Shown here: positions 1 to 11,874 of the stretch, piece after piece
Position numbering within the stretch: the first letter of the stretch is position 1
How the letters are laid out: every line of letters begins with the position of its first letter
Source of the DNA: Filobasidium wieringae
Lineage: Eukaryota; Basidiomycota; Tremellomycetes; Filobasidiales; Filobasidiaceae
Reading direction: 5' to 3'
Length of the DNA: 64,000 bases
Assembly: GCA_001600055.1 (NCBI GenBank)
Contig: BCIV01000002.1
Location: forward strand, 872,287 to 936,286
Notes under the pieces: generated by a model
What the model saw: the letters and a program-made list of their open reading frames with translations, nothing else
Databases searched by the model: none
What the model was told of the DNA's origin: nothing
Translations under genes and position numbers: made by a program

Positions 1-622
1 AAATGAGCTTCGACACTCACTGTTCGGTGATCCCGCCCTTCAAGATGTAGACGAACTGTCCGGATCCGACTGGTGGTGGTCCCGTTTGATAGCCAACTGA
101 TTCGACGACCGATCGACGTCAGAGAAATCCGCTCGCTCTAGAAACGACTCGGCCACTCGACTTGCCTTGGGTATTACATCTCGAGCAGAGCAGTGGTAAT
201 CTCGGTTCCAATCGAGGGTCTCCTCGTCTGCGATTTTAGGAAACCATCAGGTGGGAGACGCGAGGTACGGCGAACCGAGTCGTCCACTGACCTCTTCATC
301 AAACATCGGGTTCCTTCCTTTGCGTTCAGCTTGAATTTTCGAGCAGCTTGTACGGGTAGATTGGGACCATCTTTGCATCGAAGGATGTAGGCTCCGTCCG
401 TCCTGGTTTCGTATCGGGAAGATATCTCGTCAATAAGACTCCACCGATCGATACGCTCGGGTCGGCTCACCGTCGTCTTGGTAATTTGTCCAGCCCTCTA
501 TCTATCACCAGTAAAAACTCTCCACAGAGGCAGTAGAACGTCCGGAGGATCGCTTGTGACGAAGCGGTCGCGGTGGCTTGATCCGAGGAGGATACCGCGG
601 CTCGAGAGACGACCTTGGGCAT
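1..622 (-). CDS. STEEP1: STEEP1-like (UPF0428) protein, 3' part beyond window
   Basis: Homologue of human STEEP1/CXorf56, which in animals promotes STING exit from the ER; the role in fungi is unknown. It starts at the ATG at 622 with MPKVVSR, as the family does. A metal-binding-like site is split: YCLCGE in exon 1 and CSRC in exon 3. Exons on the minus strand are 622-471, 402-292, 227-166 and 96-21, and the phases close exactly. The last seen exon ends at a GTGAGT donor, so the C-terminus lies outside the window. Intron 3 uses a GC donor (AAG/GCAAGT, 165-164). That choice gives CSRC and an almost gap-free match to the animal protein (GYQTGPPP region against FYQSQPKN), whereas the nearby GT donor at 172 loses the second cysteine. 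The family call is confident; the fungal function is not known. Confidence 0.8.
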
Positions 623-879
623 GACTTGCGGAGGGCGTAGGTCGATGGGGTCAGTGTCGAGTTAGGAGGGGTCTCGTTTTTTGCCTGTAGATTCAGGTTC
701 TGCCTTTCTTGACAGGATGATCCGAGCTGGATATGCATGAGCAAGACTTTGTCCGATTTGCATCCGGTGGTCTCAACGGGATCTCGAACTGGTCTCTTTC
801 TGAAATTGGTTGATCGTCCTTACGCTGGATGGAATCCATATCGACCATACCATCAAGGAGTGACTACTGACTACACATC

Positions 880-2508
880 ATGTCTACCGAAGAGTACGTA
901 TCCTGTAAAGAACGAGAATGATTCGAACACTGATAATGCTCCCTGCTCTTCAGATCAAAGGCAACCGCTCCAAAGACGGCAGATGTCGTTCCAGCCAAAG
1001 AGAAGCCTCGAGCTAGATTAGGAGAAACGCATATCGTCGAACTGTCTGACGATGAAGATGACGAAGACCTGGTCGGAAGAGATGATGACGAGATGGCGAG
1101 GGGAGATGCGAGCGATCCGGATTTCCTCAAAACCTATCCGGATGAAACCGACGTGAGTGTTCACAATCCATCGATCCGGCATGTCAGCTTACCCTTCCGT
1201 CGGTTTCGAAAGGATTTACACCTACAACATCTGAAAGTGACGAGCGAACTACTCCCTCAACTGCACTTCTCTCGATTTGGGAAGACCTTGAAACGTCTAT
1301 GTCTTCGTCAGAACAACCTGACCTCCCCCTTGCCTGCCGAGGCTTTCCAAGGCCTGGAAGCTCTGACAGAGCTGGACATGTACGACAACCGACTGGGATC
1401 CAGGGTCAGGGACAATGAGATTGCAGGCTGCTCTAGCTTGACGTGAGTCGTAATGATCCTGCCGAACAGCAAGATCTTTGGCTGACTCTCACTTCCTCCC
1501 CCTTTGTCGGCTCGGTAGAACTCTGGACTTGTCCTTTAACAATATTCGACATGCTCCCAATCTCCCATCTCAAAGACATATCGAGACGCTGTACCTGGTG
1601 CAGAACAAGATAGCTCAAATTGAAGAGGGGGAATTGGACTGGTGCGCTGGAACGATGAAGAGCTTGGAATTGGGTGGAAACAGATTACGAGTAAGCGAAG
1701 CCCCGGTGTCAGTCTTATCAATTACAAGGTGCTCATCCCTCGTCTTCGCAATGACAGAAAATAGAGAATCTAGAGAAGTTGACTCTACTGGAAGAATTAT
1801 GGTTGGGAAAGAACAAGATCAGGGCTTTCGAAGTGAGATACATGGTCAGACGTGGACAGATATCAATAATAGCTGACTCTGCTTCATATGATCGGGCAGA
1901 ATATGAGCTCTTTCTGCAATTTGAAGATCCTCTCCATACAGTCGAATCGAATTACCAAGCTGGAAGGTTTAGAGGGCTTGACCGCGCTCGAGGAATTATA
2001 TATCAGCCATAATGGATTAACCAAGCTTGAAGGCCTGGAGAAGAACGTAAGTTTGGACAAATCGTCTCCACGTTTGGGTAACAGATTCGAACGTTTCATA
2101 TTGTACTTACAGGAAAAGCTTAGAGTCTTGGACATCGGGAACAACATGATCGAGAAGATCGAGAATATCTCGCATCTAAAGCAACTGGAGGAGTTCTGGG
2201 TAAGACTGCTCAGCACTCGATATAAATCACTTGCTTGCACTAAACACGTCATGTCAAACAGGCGAGCTATAACAAGATCCCGGATCTCCATGACCTAGAC
2301 ACTCAGCTCGCTGTCCTGCCCAACCTTGAAACCGTCTACCTTGAGGGGAACCCTTGCCATCTGAAAGATCGAGCCGGTTACAGGAGGAAGGTGATATTGG
2401 CTCTACCTAAGATCAAGCAGGTGGACGCGACGTAAGTCCGCGACACGTGTAGGAAGGGGTGCCGAGCTGATCTCGATACTGATTCTCCTTAGTTATGTTC
2501 GGATGTGA
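880..2508 (+). CDS. SDS22: Protein phosphatase 1 regulatory subunit SDS22 (LRR)
   Basis: Sds22 is a leucine-rich-repeat partner of the PP1 catalytic subunit and acts in mitosis and in PP1 assembly. Nine exons (880-893, 954-1152, 1213-1442, 1519-1690, 1758-1832, 1900-2046, 2113-2199, 2262-2431, 2493-2508) sum to 1110 nt, giving 369 residues. The first exon is only 14 nt and the last 16 nt. An acidic N-terminus (ELSDDEDDEDL) precedes tandem 22-residue SDS22-type repeats such as LRQNNLTSPL, LEELWLGKNKIRAFE, LKILSIQSNRITKLEGLEG and LEELYISHNGLTKLEGLE. The C-terminus, KQVDATYVRM, matches the family's conserved DATxVR ending. It is transcribed divergently from the STEEP1-like gene across 257 bp. 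Confidence 0.95.
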
Positions 2509-2851
2509 CCCCGAGCATAACAAGTGTTGCGTCTCGATCACTTGTATACACCACGGTGACGGACATGTACTCCTGTACGAACATTATGAAGCATATGATG
2601 AAAACGTCTGCCGCTATATTGCGTATTGCCAACCTCGTTATTCGCTTCCGCTTCCGAAGGTCGCGACCTTTTCGAGAATGTCCATCATCATCAATCAACC
2701 TTGATGCATATTACATTCCACCTTGGATAATGGGCGAGGCCAGAAGAAATCGATAATCTGGACATAGACTCGAGATCTCACTCTGAACCGTTTCTCGACA
2801 TCCATAGATCGCTCTGCAGAGGACTACGCAAGTCCCACTTCCCATGAACTA
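2509..2851. promoter_or_regulatory. Spacer between SDS22 and the ubiquitin protease
   Basis: This stretch is 343 nt between two same-strand genes. It must hold the SDS22 3' UTR and the protease promoter. Open frames here are short and lack splice support. I see no defined motif. Confidence 0.4.
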
Positions 2852-5800
2852 ATGCTCACTACTCCTTCGGAATCCAAACCATATACCCCAGAACTTGATA
2901 ATCCCGAGCAGGTAGATAATACATCCGCTATCAACAACACCAATAAACGACCAAGATCCGTTTCTCCGACCAGTAATAGCTTAGGAGTATCAGCTAGTTC
3001 TTCCCCGAAGAGGACTATGTCGGAAGAACACCTTCAGAGCAGAGAATCGTCACCTGTAGTCAGCCTTTCGGCCGGAGACAGCCTCGGGACCGCCGGACTT
3101 CCAACTCGAATGGCAGAGGTGTTTCCAAGTCCGACCATGACGAACAAAGAAGTTCCCGGAGTCGAGCTATCCGACCCGTCGTCAAACAGCATGCCCAGCG
3201 TGCTCGATCAGGCAGACAGGATGGAAATTGATACAAAACAGGAGGCAGCTCCAGCCGATTCTTTGCCAGAGTCCGCACATAGTCCAACACTTCAAGAACA
3301 GTTCCAAATAATACAAGGTGAGCTTATCATGCGAAATCCTTGTTGGCTTCCGCTATTCGGTACTGATGACGCTTATACCTGAACAGCGGCAGTCAGCGTT
3401 CCTCTTCACCCAGACCAACTTTTCTACCTTGTTCCTTCCGCTTGGTACCTTTTGCTCCGGCATCTCGCATATCCCGAAGATTACCCAGCTCCCAAGAAAC
3501 TACCTTCTGCCGCCATTGAATCCCGTGTAAATGTACCTGACGTCAAGTATCTCTACAACCCCATGCCTTCGGCAAACTTGCTGGACAGGAATGGCCCAGC
3601 TATCAAAGGAAACCAGTTCTATGGCACTTGCCAGTCCAAGTCAACTTCCAGCGATTACAAACTTCTACCCAATCAAGTGGAATTCGCGCAAACCGGCAAG
3701 AAGGGCAAAGATGCGACGGATGAACCGGAAGGGACAATGGTCTACCTGGAAGCTAGTGGATGGGAGAAAATACTCGAATGGTAAGGCTTATAAAGCAGAC
3801 CCGAAATTTTCTCGTGATCTGATGTTTGGCTTCTGAGTGTAGGTATGGGAACGAGCATACCGGATCATTCGCAGTCAAGCGGAAGGTCATCTCGGATTCT
3901 CAAGGTGGCCTGAAAATCGAATTGAATCCTCCAACTTTCAAGCTTTTCCGTATCAATCCGTCCTCCTCTTCGGCGGCTCATTTGCCTTCGAATGACAAGC
4001 CGTACAGACTGTCTGTATCAGTAGCAGATCAAGTCTCGGAATTGCATCAAGCGGTTAGAAATGCCTTTGAAGTTGACGGGGATGCTCAGACGAGGTTATG
4101 GACGCTGCAGACGAGTCTATATGACGTAGCACAAGCCCAGTATAAAGCTGGAGAGGAAGCGAGGATCGACCCAGAGCTAGATGGAACTTCGAGCACTATC
4201 CCAAATGCACAAGCCACACGTCAGCTCCCGTCACACTTGCTCTCCGTTTTGGGGGGGAAATGTATTTCAACCCTTCCAAAAGCTGCGAGTGGAGATGATC
4301 CTGTTTTAGGAGACGCTGATTTCGAGGATGGCGATTCTCTTGCGCTCGAGGTCGCTGAGACGGTCAATGGCGAAATCCGATGGGTCGCCAAACTGACAGA
4401 AATCGGAACGGCGGAAGAGATTCCTGTTCCATCCACTGCTCCTCCACCATTATTCAGTATCCCTCCCCTTTTTGCAGGTGGTAGTGGAGCAAACAAAGAG
4501 TCAAGCAATTCAACCGCGACAACTCGTTCGAACGATACATTACCCCCCAAGAGGAAGCAACCACGTGGATTGAAAGGGTTGTCGAACCTAGGGGTGTGCA
4601 TGCTGTTTGTTTTTCCTCCTTGATGCAAACTGACCTTCGATTTCGACCCGTAGAATACGTGCTTCATGAACAGCGGATTGCAATGCTTGTCGAATACGAA
4701 AGAATTGAGCGAGTACTTCCAACGTAAGTACCCTTAGCTTTTCCTATACGTATCGTTGCCTCATCGATAAAATCATATTAGGTGGAGTCCATAAGAAGGA
4801 GATTAATCGCCAAAATCCTCTTGGTATGGGAGGTTCCGTTGCAGACAAGTTTGGGTCTCTTATCGAACAGATCTGGAGCGAATCGTCCTCGTCATCGTCT
4901 GGATCCACCTCTCGAGGATTCTACGGTGGCTACTCCAATGCTATCAGCCCACGAGAATTTAAGCAAATGATCGGTCGATTTGCGCCTTCATTCGCTGGAT
5001 ATGGTCAGCAAGACACGCAAGAATTGATTGCCTTTCTGCTGGACGGCTTGCACGAGGATTTGAACCGTATTATGAAGAAGCCCTACATTGAGAAGCCCGA
5101 TTGGAAGGACGGTGGTTCTGCTGAAGATTTAGCTCTCTTCGCCAAAGAGTGCTGGGATGGCTATAAAAAGAGGAACGATAGCGTCATTGTCGATTTGTTT
5201 CAGGGCCAGCTTAAAAGCACGCTAATTTGTCCGGATTGCAAGAAGGTGAGCTAAGAGTTGTAACGGGACGTTGATTATAGCCGGTTGACCGTTTCTACGT
5301 TCACCCAGAAATCGATTACATTGGATCCAGTGAGTTCTTTGAGAGCTTCGATATGTCTACACTTGCTTGACTGTCTGCGGCGCTTTTAGTTCATGTACTT
5401 GACTGTCCCAATACCGTTTAATAAGATCAAAGCCAGGGAATTTTTCGTGCAGCGATGGAATGCGAAGGAGCAGCGAATCAGGGTAGGTTTGCAGGTGCTC
5501 GGCGCCGAGATCGTCCTTTGACCTTCGTGTGCTTTAGGTGCGGATTCAATACACAGCGAGCATGACCTACGCGGACATCAAGAAGAAAATTTCGGAGATC
5601 TGCGGGATACCGTCTCATCAGGTGAGTCGTATGGAGCAATCGAGCATGAATGTAACCGAATGGTAAACTCCGGTCCCTTTGTCGTCATCTTCGCCAGCTT
5701 CTTACTACTGATGAGTACGGGCATAAGTTTTGGTCAATTCCCTCGAACGGAACTTCCGTGACCACCGAATCGACCGATACAATCGTCTTTCACGAACTTC

Positions 5801-7774
5801 CTTGTCCGGTTACACAAACGCATCATGGAAGTCGTGCTGTTTTGAAGGATGGAGAAGATCTTATCATAGTACCAGTGTACTCCTATGCTCCTTCTACCAG
5901 ATCACATGGCGAGACCATTTTCGGCCATCCGTTCTTTATTGGCCTGACAGCCGCTCAAGCGCAAGACCCTAATGAGATCAGGAAGGCTGTTGCCCGGGGC
6001 TATTCAGGGTTCGTCGGATATGAGACGGAGGACGAATGGAACGCTTTGATAACTGGAACGCCAAACGCTCGCGAGGACGACGATGCATCAACTACTGGCA
6101 TGGCTGAGAACGTAGATGAACTGAGCATCAGTAAAGATTCCAACATCAATCTACCGGAAGGAACTCGACCGGGCAAATCTCCAGTAAGAGAAAATCGTCC
6201 ACCATCTCCATTGTCGAACGTCTTCGACATAACTTTGTTCGGACCTCGTAAGAGCTCTGCAGAGGGCTTCATCTCGTGTGATCCGGATCGAGGCAGGCGA
6301 GAAACACTTGCTGAGCGGCGTCGCCCAAAGTCGGGTGTCATTCACCGCGTTAGGAACGCGTTCGAAAAGTTCGCCGGATCTACACCTGCGAGCGAGGACG
6401 AAGAGGAGCGACCAAGTCCTCAGTTGGTCTTTACCCACGACATCATCGCTGTTGAGTGGAAAGACACGGATATGATGAACAAATTCTTGGGTCACAAACA
6501 TTTGGGTCGATATGCGGATCCTGCTGCCTTCTTGACGCATGTGGATGGGGCTATTGAAGCTGAAAAGCGCAAAAATGAAAAGCGGTTGAAAAATGGAGTC
6601 AGTCTGGAAGATTGCTTGGACGAGTTTGAACGGGAAGAGACTTTGGGCGAAAACGACCTGTGGTATTGCTCGAATGTGAGTCTTACAACTTTATTATCAC
6701 CCGATCTGACTCACGTTCTGGGTCCCTCACAGTGCAAGAAGCATCAGGCTGCTACGAAGAAAATGGAGATCTACCACGCTCCTGATATCCTAGTCATCTG
6801 CTTCAAACGATTTAGTTCATTTGGCACGTACAGTCGCAGCAAGGTCAGTACTGGATTCTATCATGACCTATTGTTAATGGTGAGACTGATTACGCCATTA
6901 CCTGACAGATTGATTTGAACGTGGAGTTCCCGATCGAGGGTTTGAATCTGGAAGACCGGTGTGACGAGCAAAAATTAGCCAAATCCCTAATACTGGAAGG
7001 GAAGGAGCTTGGACCGCTCGGCCTGGAAAATACTGCCAAGCCCTTGATATACGATCTGTGTTAGTAACGAGAGCTGTCTCCGTGACATCCGAGCTGACGC
7101 CTATTTGGCTACATCTGTAGACGCCGTCGATCAACATTATGGTTCTTGTGGAGGTGGACATTACACCGCTGTCTGCAAGAATGCAGATGACGGAAACTGG
7201 TACAGTTACGACGACAGCAGTGTCTCTATGACCAGTGTGTCTTCAGCTCAGGTAAGCTCGCCGTCCCTGCCTTTGTCCCATGAGGGAGCTTTCACTGATC
7301 ATGTGCACACTAGAACTCGGCCGCATACCTGCTATTCTATCGACGACGGACCGAGCAGAATATTGGAGGCACAGAGCTGGCAGAGATAGAGGTAAGCTTT
7401 TCTGGAGAGGACTACATCGCCAGCGATGACGCTGATCGCCACTGGTCCAGGCCAATGCTGCTGCTGCCTCAAAATCCATCATCCCTTCTAGCGTTGAACC
7501 CACGTCAAACCGCTCCCTTAGCCCATCGTCGTCAGCGTCATCAGTGCAGTCAGATATCTTCCCAGAGGCAAGGTCGCCGCTGAACAAATACTCTGAAAGT
7601 GACAGCAGTATGGAATCGCCCACGAGGTCTATATCAGGATTCAGCTCGACTGGCAATTTCGTGACCACCGGTTCTGGTGGTGTGGAATGGGATTCACTTG
7701 AGAAGGGCTTGCAACGTACAGCAAGTGAGAACGGCCCAGGATCAAGCCGATCAAGAACAGGATCGCCTGCTTGA
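2852..7774 (+). CDS. UBP12: Ubiquitin carboxyl-terminal hydrolase, DUSP-USP type (Ubp12/USP15-like)
   Basis: A deubiquitinase cysteine protease. Fourteen exons close to 4116 nt, 1371 residues. An S/P-rich acidic N-terminus is followed by a DUSP-like domain ([18 protein letters not shown]), a ubiquitin-like segment, and the split USP core. The Cys box is [13 protein letters not shown] with the nucleophile at about 4660. It is followed by [23 protein letters not shown], a zinc-ribbon half CPDCKK, a long insert holding acidic and S/R-rich stretches, the second ribbon half WYCSNCKKH, and the His box GGGHYTAV (about 7160-7180). The C-terminal tail of about 105 residues is S/T-rich and probably disordered. 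Exon 6 is only 21 nt (5309-5329). The catalytic residues are intact. Domain order matches yeast Ubp12 and vertebrate USP4/11/15. Confidence 0.93.
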
Positions 7775-7903
7775 TAGGAAACCTCAAGGTCAATATTGAA
7801 TCTTGTTGAACGATTACATCATTTGTAGCATATATTCGTATGCCTTACATATCAATCAGCATGATGCTTAACCTTGTTCTTGATGGCTTGCAAGGCTGGA
7901 CTT

Positions 7904-10900
7904 TCAGATCTTCAAGTGCTTTGCGATTTCCAGCATCATTACTTCGAGCTCATCAGCTTCCTCTTGCGCCGCCTTGACGTCGTGGTCGATAGTCATCGCT
8001 TCGGTCAATCCGGGGAAAGTGGTAGCACCATAACTATTCGAGACGCACAAGGTCAGTATGTCTCACTGTGAGACTCAAGACGCGTGCCAAGCTTACCCCA
8101 GCCACTGCAGGAAGCAAATACGAAGAACGATAGTGATGAGCTTCGATACGACATGGCCCTAAAGAGAAGACAACTGCTTACCTTTCCAGGAGCAGTCCCC
8201 TTGTGCTTGTACCACTCTCGGTCCTTGATCCCTTGCTTCGAGAGGAATCCGGATTCGAATCCAGCAAGTTTGCCGTTCACTGTCCTGATCTGCTCCAATA
8301 CTTTCTTGATCTCCTTCATCTTCTTTGGAGGGAGAGGCGCTGGGTGAGGTTTAGGGGAGGGATGGGGCAGTAACTCCCCAAGCTTTTTCAAAGCTTGCTC
8401 GGCAACGGAATCCAGGACGGATGTGGCGTTCTGAACCTCGTTGATCGCGCTGCTCAATCCAGTAAAGTTTACCTTGTAGTCGTCAGTCTGAGCGATAGCT
8501 TCGACCCTGTTGTTGATCAGATGGATCAGTGAAGCTTCGTTTAGTATCGTATGGAATCCGCGAAAAGACAAACTTGGCAAGGTACCCGGACAGATCGTGA
8601 GCATACTGGGTGACGTTCAAAGGGAGGACGAGCGAATCCGCCAACCGAAGCGCCATAAGACCGAGCATCTTTGCAGCCGCGGTGTGCTTGACGAATCCGG
8701 GATCTCCATAACGGCTCTGCCAAGTGAACGAATCGTAGATGGAGTGGTAGTGATAAGGAGGATCGTTGGGACCTCCCCCGTAACCCATATCGGTCGAAGC
8801 GACCCCGTATCTCTGGAGAAAAGCGGTATAATCGGAACCAGATCCGAGTGCGCCGACCCCACTTCGACTCGCGGCCAGATCTTCGAAGTCGACTTCGCTC
8901 GAGAAAGCCTTGACTTCTTGGTTGTATGTCTTCCAATCTCCTCCATCTTTCATCTCCCACAAGGAACGAGCGGGGTCAGTAGGGTGTTCGATCTGTTCGG
9001 CAGCGCCCTTCAAGAGGTTGGCGAGGGAGGGAGAAGCAGATCCGTGGAAATTGGTACCGGCTACTGAAACGTCCAAATTCAGATAGGCGACGACATTGCT
9101 TTGAATCCAATCACCAAAGTCTTCAGCGAATTCGGTACTAGAGATGAGCCCGTACTGGTGATCGCAGGTTCAGTTATCAGCGGGACATCATCAACATGAC
9201 CACCTGCGAACCACTATACTGACCTCTTCGGCATCCCAACTGGCAATAAGGATCGAACGCATAGGCTTCCAACCCTTACGCATGAGCTGGTTGAGCCCGC
9301 GCAAGACTTCGTACATCGTAGCGGTTCCCGAACTAGGATCAGCTCCGCCTGTTCGTACCCCGAGAAAATTTGAGCAAAACATGTGAGAATTGGGGTAATC
9401 CGACAGATACGTACCGAGAACCCAAGCATCACGATGATTACCGAGGACGACCAGTTCGTCCTAGATCGATTGGGAATAGAGCCATCTCAACCAATCCGTA
9501 GAGAATTGGGAACGGAAAAAGTTTGGCTTACCTTAATATGACCCGGGATGTAACCGAACACGGACCAAATAGGAGTCTCCTTGGTATCCACCTCATTGAC
9601 GAATCTCACATCCCTATCCCCAGGTCCGGTCCAGTAATCAATTTCGTCCGTCAACCCGCCGACCCAGTCGTCCCCAACGTCCGCAGCGGGCATTCCATGT
9701 CCCTGAAGAGTCCTCAATAGGGGCAGAGCGTCCTGGTATGAGATGGGAAGACTGGGAATGCTAGGAAAGTTGCCTCCAGGAACGCGCGTTGCGTTTTTCC
9801 AGGCTGGATCTGCGGAAAACACTCAGCTCAAAAGCTTATCACCCTAGACCGACTCGAGGGAAAGACTCACAACCAGGAGTGGCCGGATCCCCAGGATAAC
9901 TACTCAAGAACTGTACGCTCCCCCTCTGAACGCTACTAGGTTGTCGAGCGGGCCCATCGGGGTAAGCCTTGTACCCGTTCTTCACGGTGATCTCTCCGTC
10001 ATCACCGGGATCCGAATAAATCAAACAAGCCAGAGCTCCAGCTTCCTGAGCCGCCTTGATCTTTAGCCCTCGGAATACTTTACCGTATTTGACGAGGACG
10101 ATTGTGGGTTCGCTACGTAGGTCGAATCCTTGCGCTTCGAGCGCATCGAAATCTCGTTTCGTCCCGTATCCTATCCGCCCAAACGCCCGAAGTTCAATCT
10201 CCCTTTATCCGAATCAATCCTCCTCGCCACCCGAACAACTCACCGGCATAAACGATTTTTCCCGTGACGTTACCCGAGACGCTCAATCCGTGGAAAGTGG
10301 GAACCTCATCCCGAAAGACGGAATCCGGATCACCTTCAACGATATTTTCCCTCAATTTGGCGCTCCACTCGATGACCCCATTGGATTCGGGGAGTATGAT
10401 ATCGACCGATCTATGGACGGGTTTGTTCATAAGAGGATAATACTATCGAAACCGCCGCTGATTCAGCCTCTTTCGATCCTCGCGATGATTTTTGCCCGTG
10501 GATAAGGTACAAACCTCATCGACCCAGACGGCCACCTCCTCTCTCTCCCCCAAGCCCCTAACCATCCTCTGATTCTCCTCGCTCCCCGCAGGATAGATCT
10601 TCTCGTACGGTGCACTGAAGGGTAGTCCGAGTAACGTTTCGTACTCCGCTTTGAGGTTGATAGCGGAGATCAAATCGTTACCTGTTCCTGCCATGTGTGG
10701 GCTGGAAAATGGCAGGGGTGAGTCTAAGAGGAAGAGGTGGGAAATAGGGGGAAAACTTACTAGGCGGTATACCTCTTTGAAGCTCTGTCGAATGTGCACA
10801 GGTCAACATCGTCAGTCAGACAGACTTGGATGTCTATTCCCTTGCTCTCCAAGCACGTGTACTCACGCGGCGACGGAATCGTTGTTAGGGACACCTAGAA

Positions 10901-11534
10901 AGATGGATTCGGCTTCTTTCGGACCGATCCTTGGTCCGCCTGGTCCGTGATGGCCTGGATGACCGGGAGGGTGGTGAGGGCCTGGAGGACCGTGAGGTGG
11001 GCCTGGGGGATGATGACGACCTGGAGGACCGTGATGGTGGTGATGGTGTTCGTCATCATCGTCATCGTGATGATGACCATGTTTCTTCTTCTTCTTATCT
11101 TTCCCATGTTTGTGCTTGTGTTTGTCTTTCTTGTGGTGTTTCTCTACGTCGTACTCGTTTCCAAAGGCGTAAGAATCCCCCTGCAACCAATGTCCGCTAG
11201 TATCGATCCCCTCTAACAATTCTAGCAACTTTTCATCGACCGTTCCATCGATCTTCCAACCCTTATCGATCAATCCTCTGAAATAAGGATCTGACCCCCA
11301 TCCTTGACGCGTCTCTTCGATATCAGTGACATCGGGACGAGCTATGAAATCGCTCACGGAGGTATCAAAGTACCAAGTCCCGGCGTAGATGGTTCCCCAG
11401 AGGAGAGCTAGCTTGAAGAGCTTTGACTTGTTCGTCTGAGCGGGGGCTGGAGCGGGGTTGGTAGAGGGTAGCGGGAGATGGGTATTTCGGCCATCGTCCG
11501 TGTAGGGAGTGGACAACTTGTCCTTCTCTGACAT
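7904..11534 (-). CDS. M28 family membrane metallopeptidase, glutamate carboxypeptidase II/Vps70-like
   Basis: A type II membrane zinc peptidase of the GCPII/transferrin-receptor family. A short cytosolic tail and a TM segment (about residues 39-56, LFKLALLWGTIYAGTWYF) lead to the lumenal part. A PA domain (about 10250-9870) is inserted in the M28 fold. Zinc ligands are visible in LGNHRDAW, GGADPSSGTA, SWDAEE, and YHYHSIYDSF. A TFR-dimer-like helical C-terminus ends EIAKHLKI. Residues about 131-203 (11144-10926) are an extraordinary H/K/D- then H/P/G-rich linker. An 8-nt microexon (8104-8097, TGGCTGGG) is needed to read APGKWLGYGATTFPG. The start is the ATG at 11534. Closest yeast relatives are Vps70 and Tre1/Tre2; the substrate is unknown. 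Confidence 0.9.
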
Positions 11535-11874
11535 GGTACGTGTGTGTGTGGGTGTGGGTGTATGAGTGCGTGCGAGCGTCCAGGAAATGGCGAGGGCGGT
11601 CGAGTCGATGTTTCCGAGCGAATGAAAGTGAATTCCTCAAAGTGGAATGAGCTGAGCTTTGACTTATCACGCGCAGTTCATTCGTCGGACATCTCCGACA
11701 GCTGTATGCGTTATCGCTTGTCATGACGTGATGTCACCTATGCGTTCTCGGAGCGAACGGACTGCGGTTGCTGCGCGAGTTATCAGATTGGAACGATACA
11801 TTTCACCAGAAATCAGCCAACGACCACCACACTGACACTGCTGTACCCTCCTCACCAGCCAACAGACAACGACC
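11535..11874. promoter_or_regulatory. Bidirectional promoter, M28 peptidase / Apd1-like
   Basis: 340 nt separate the two divergent start codons. Next to the peptidase start there is a GT-rich run (about 11539-11565: GTGTGTGTGTGGGTGTGGGTG) that lies in its 5' leader. The Apd1 side is rich in ACCACC/ACAGAC leader-like sequence. I see no specific factor site. Confidence 0.5.

Noticed and set aside
10931..11216. Plus-strand open frames across the His-rich linker
   Set aside because: They are complements of the CAC/CAT-rich coding sequence of the M28 peptidase.
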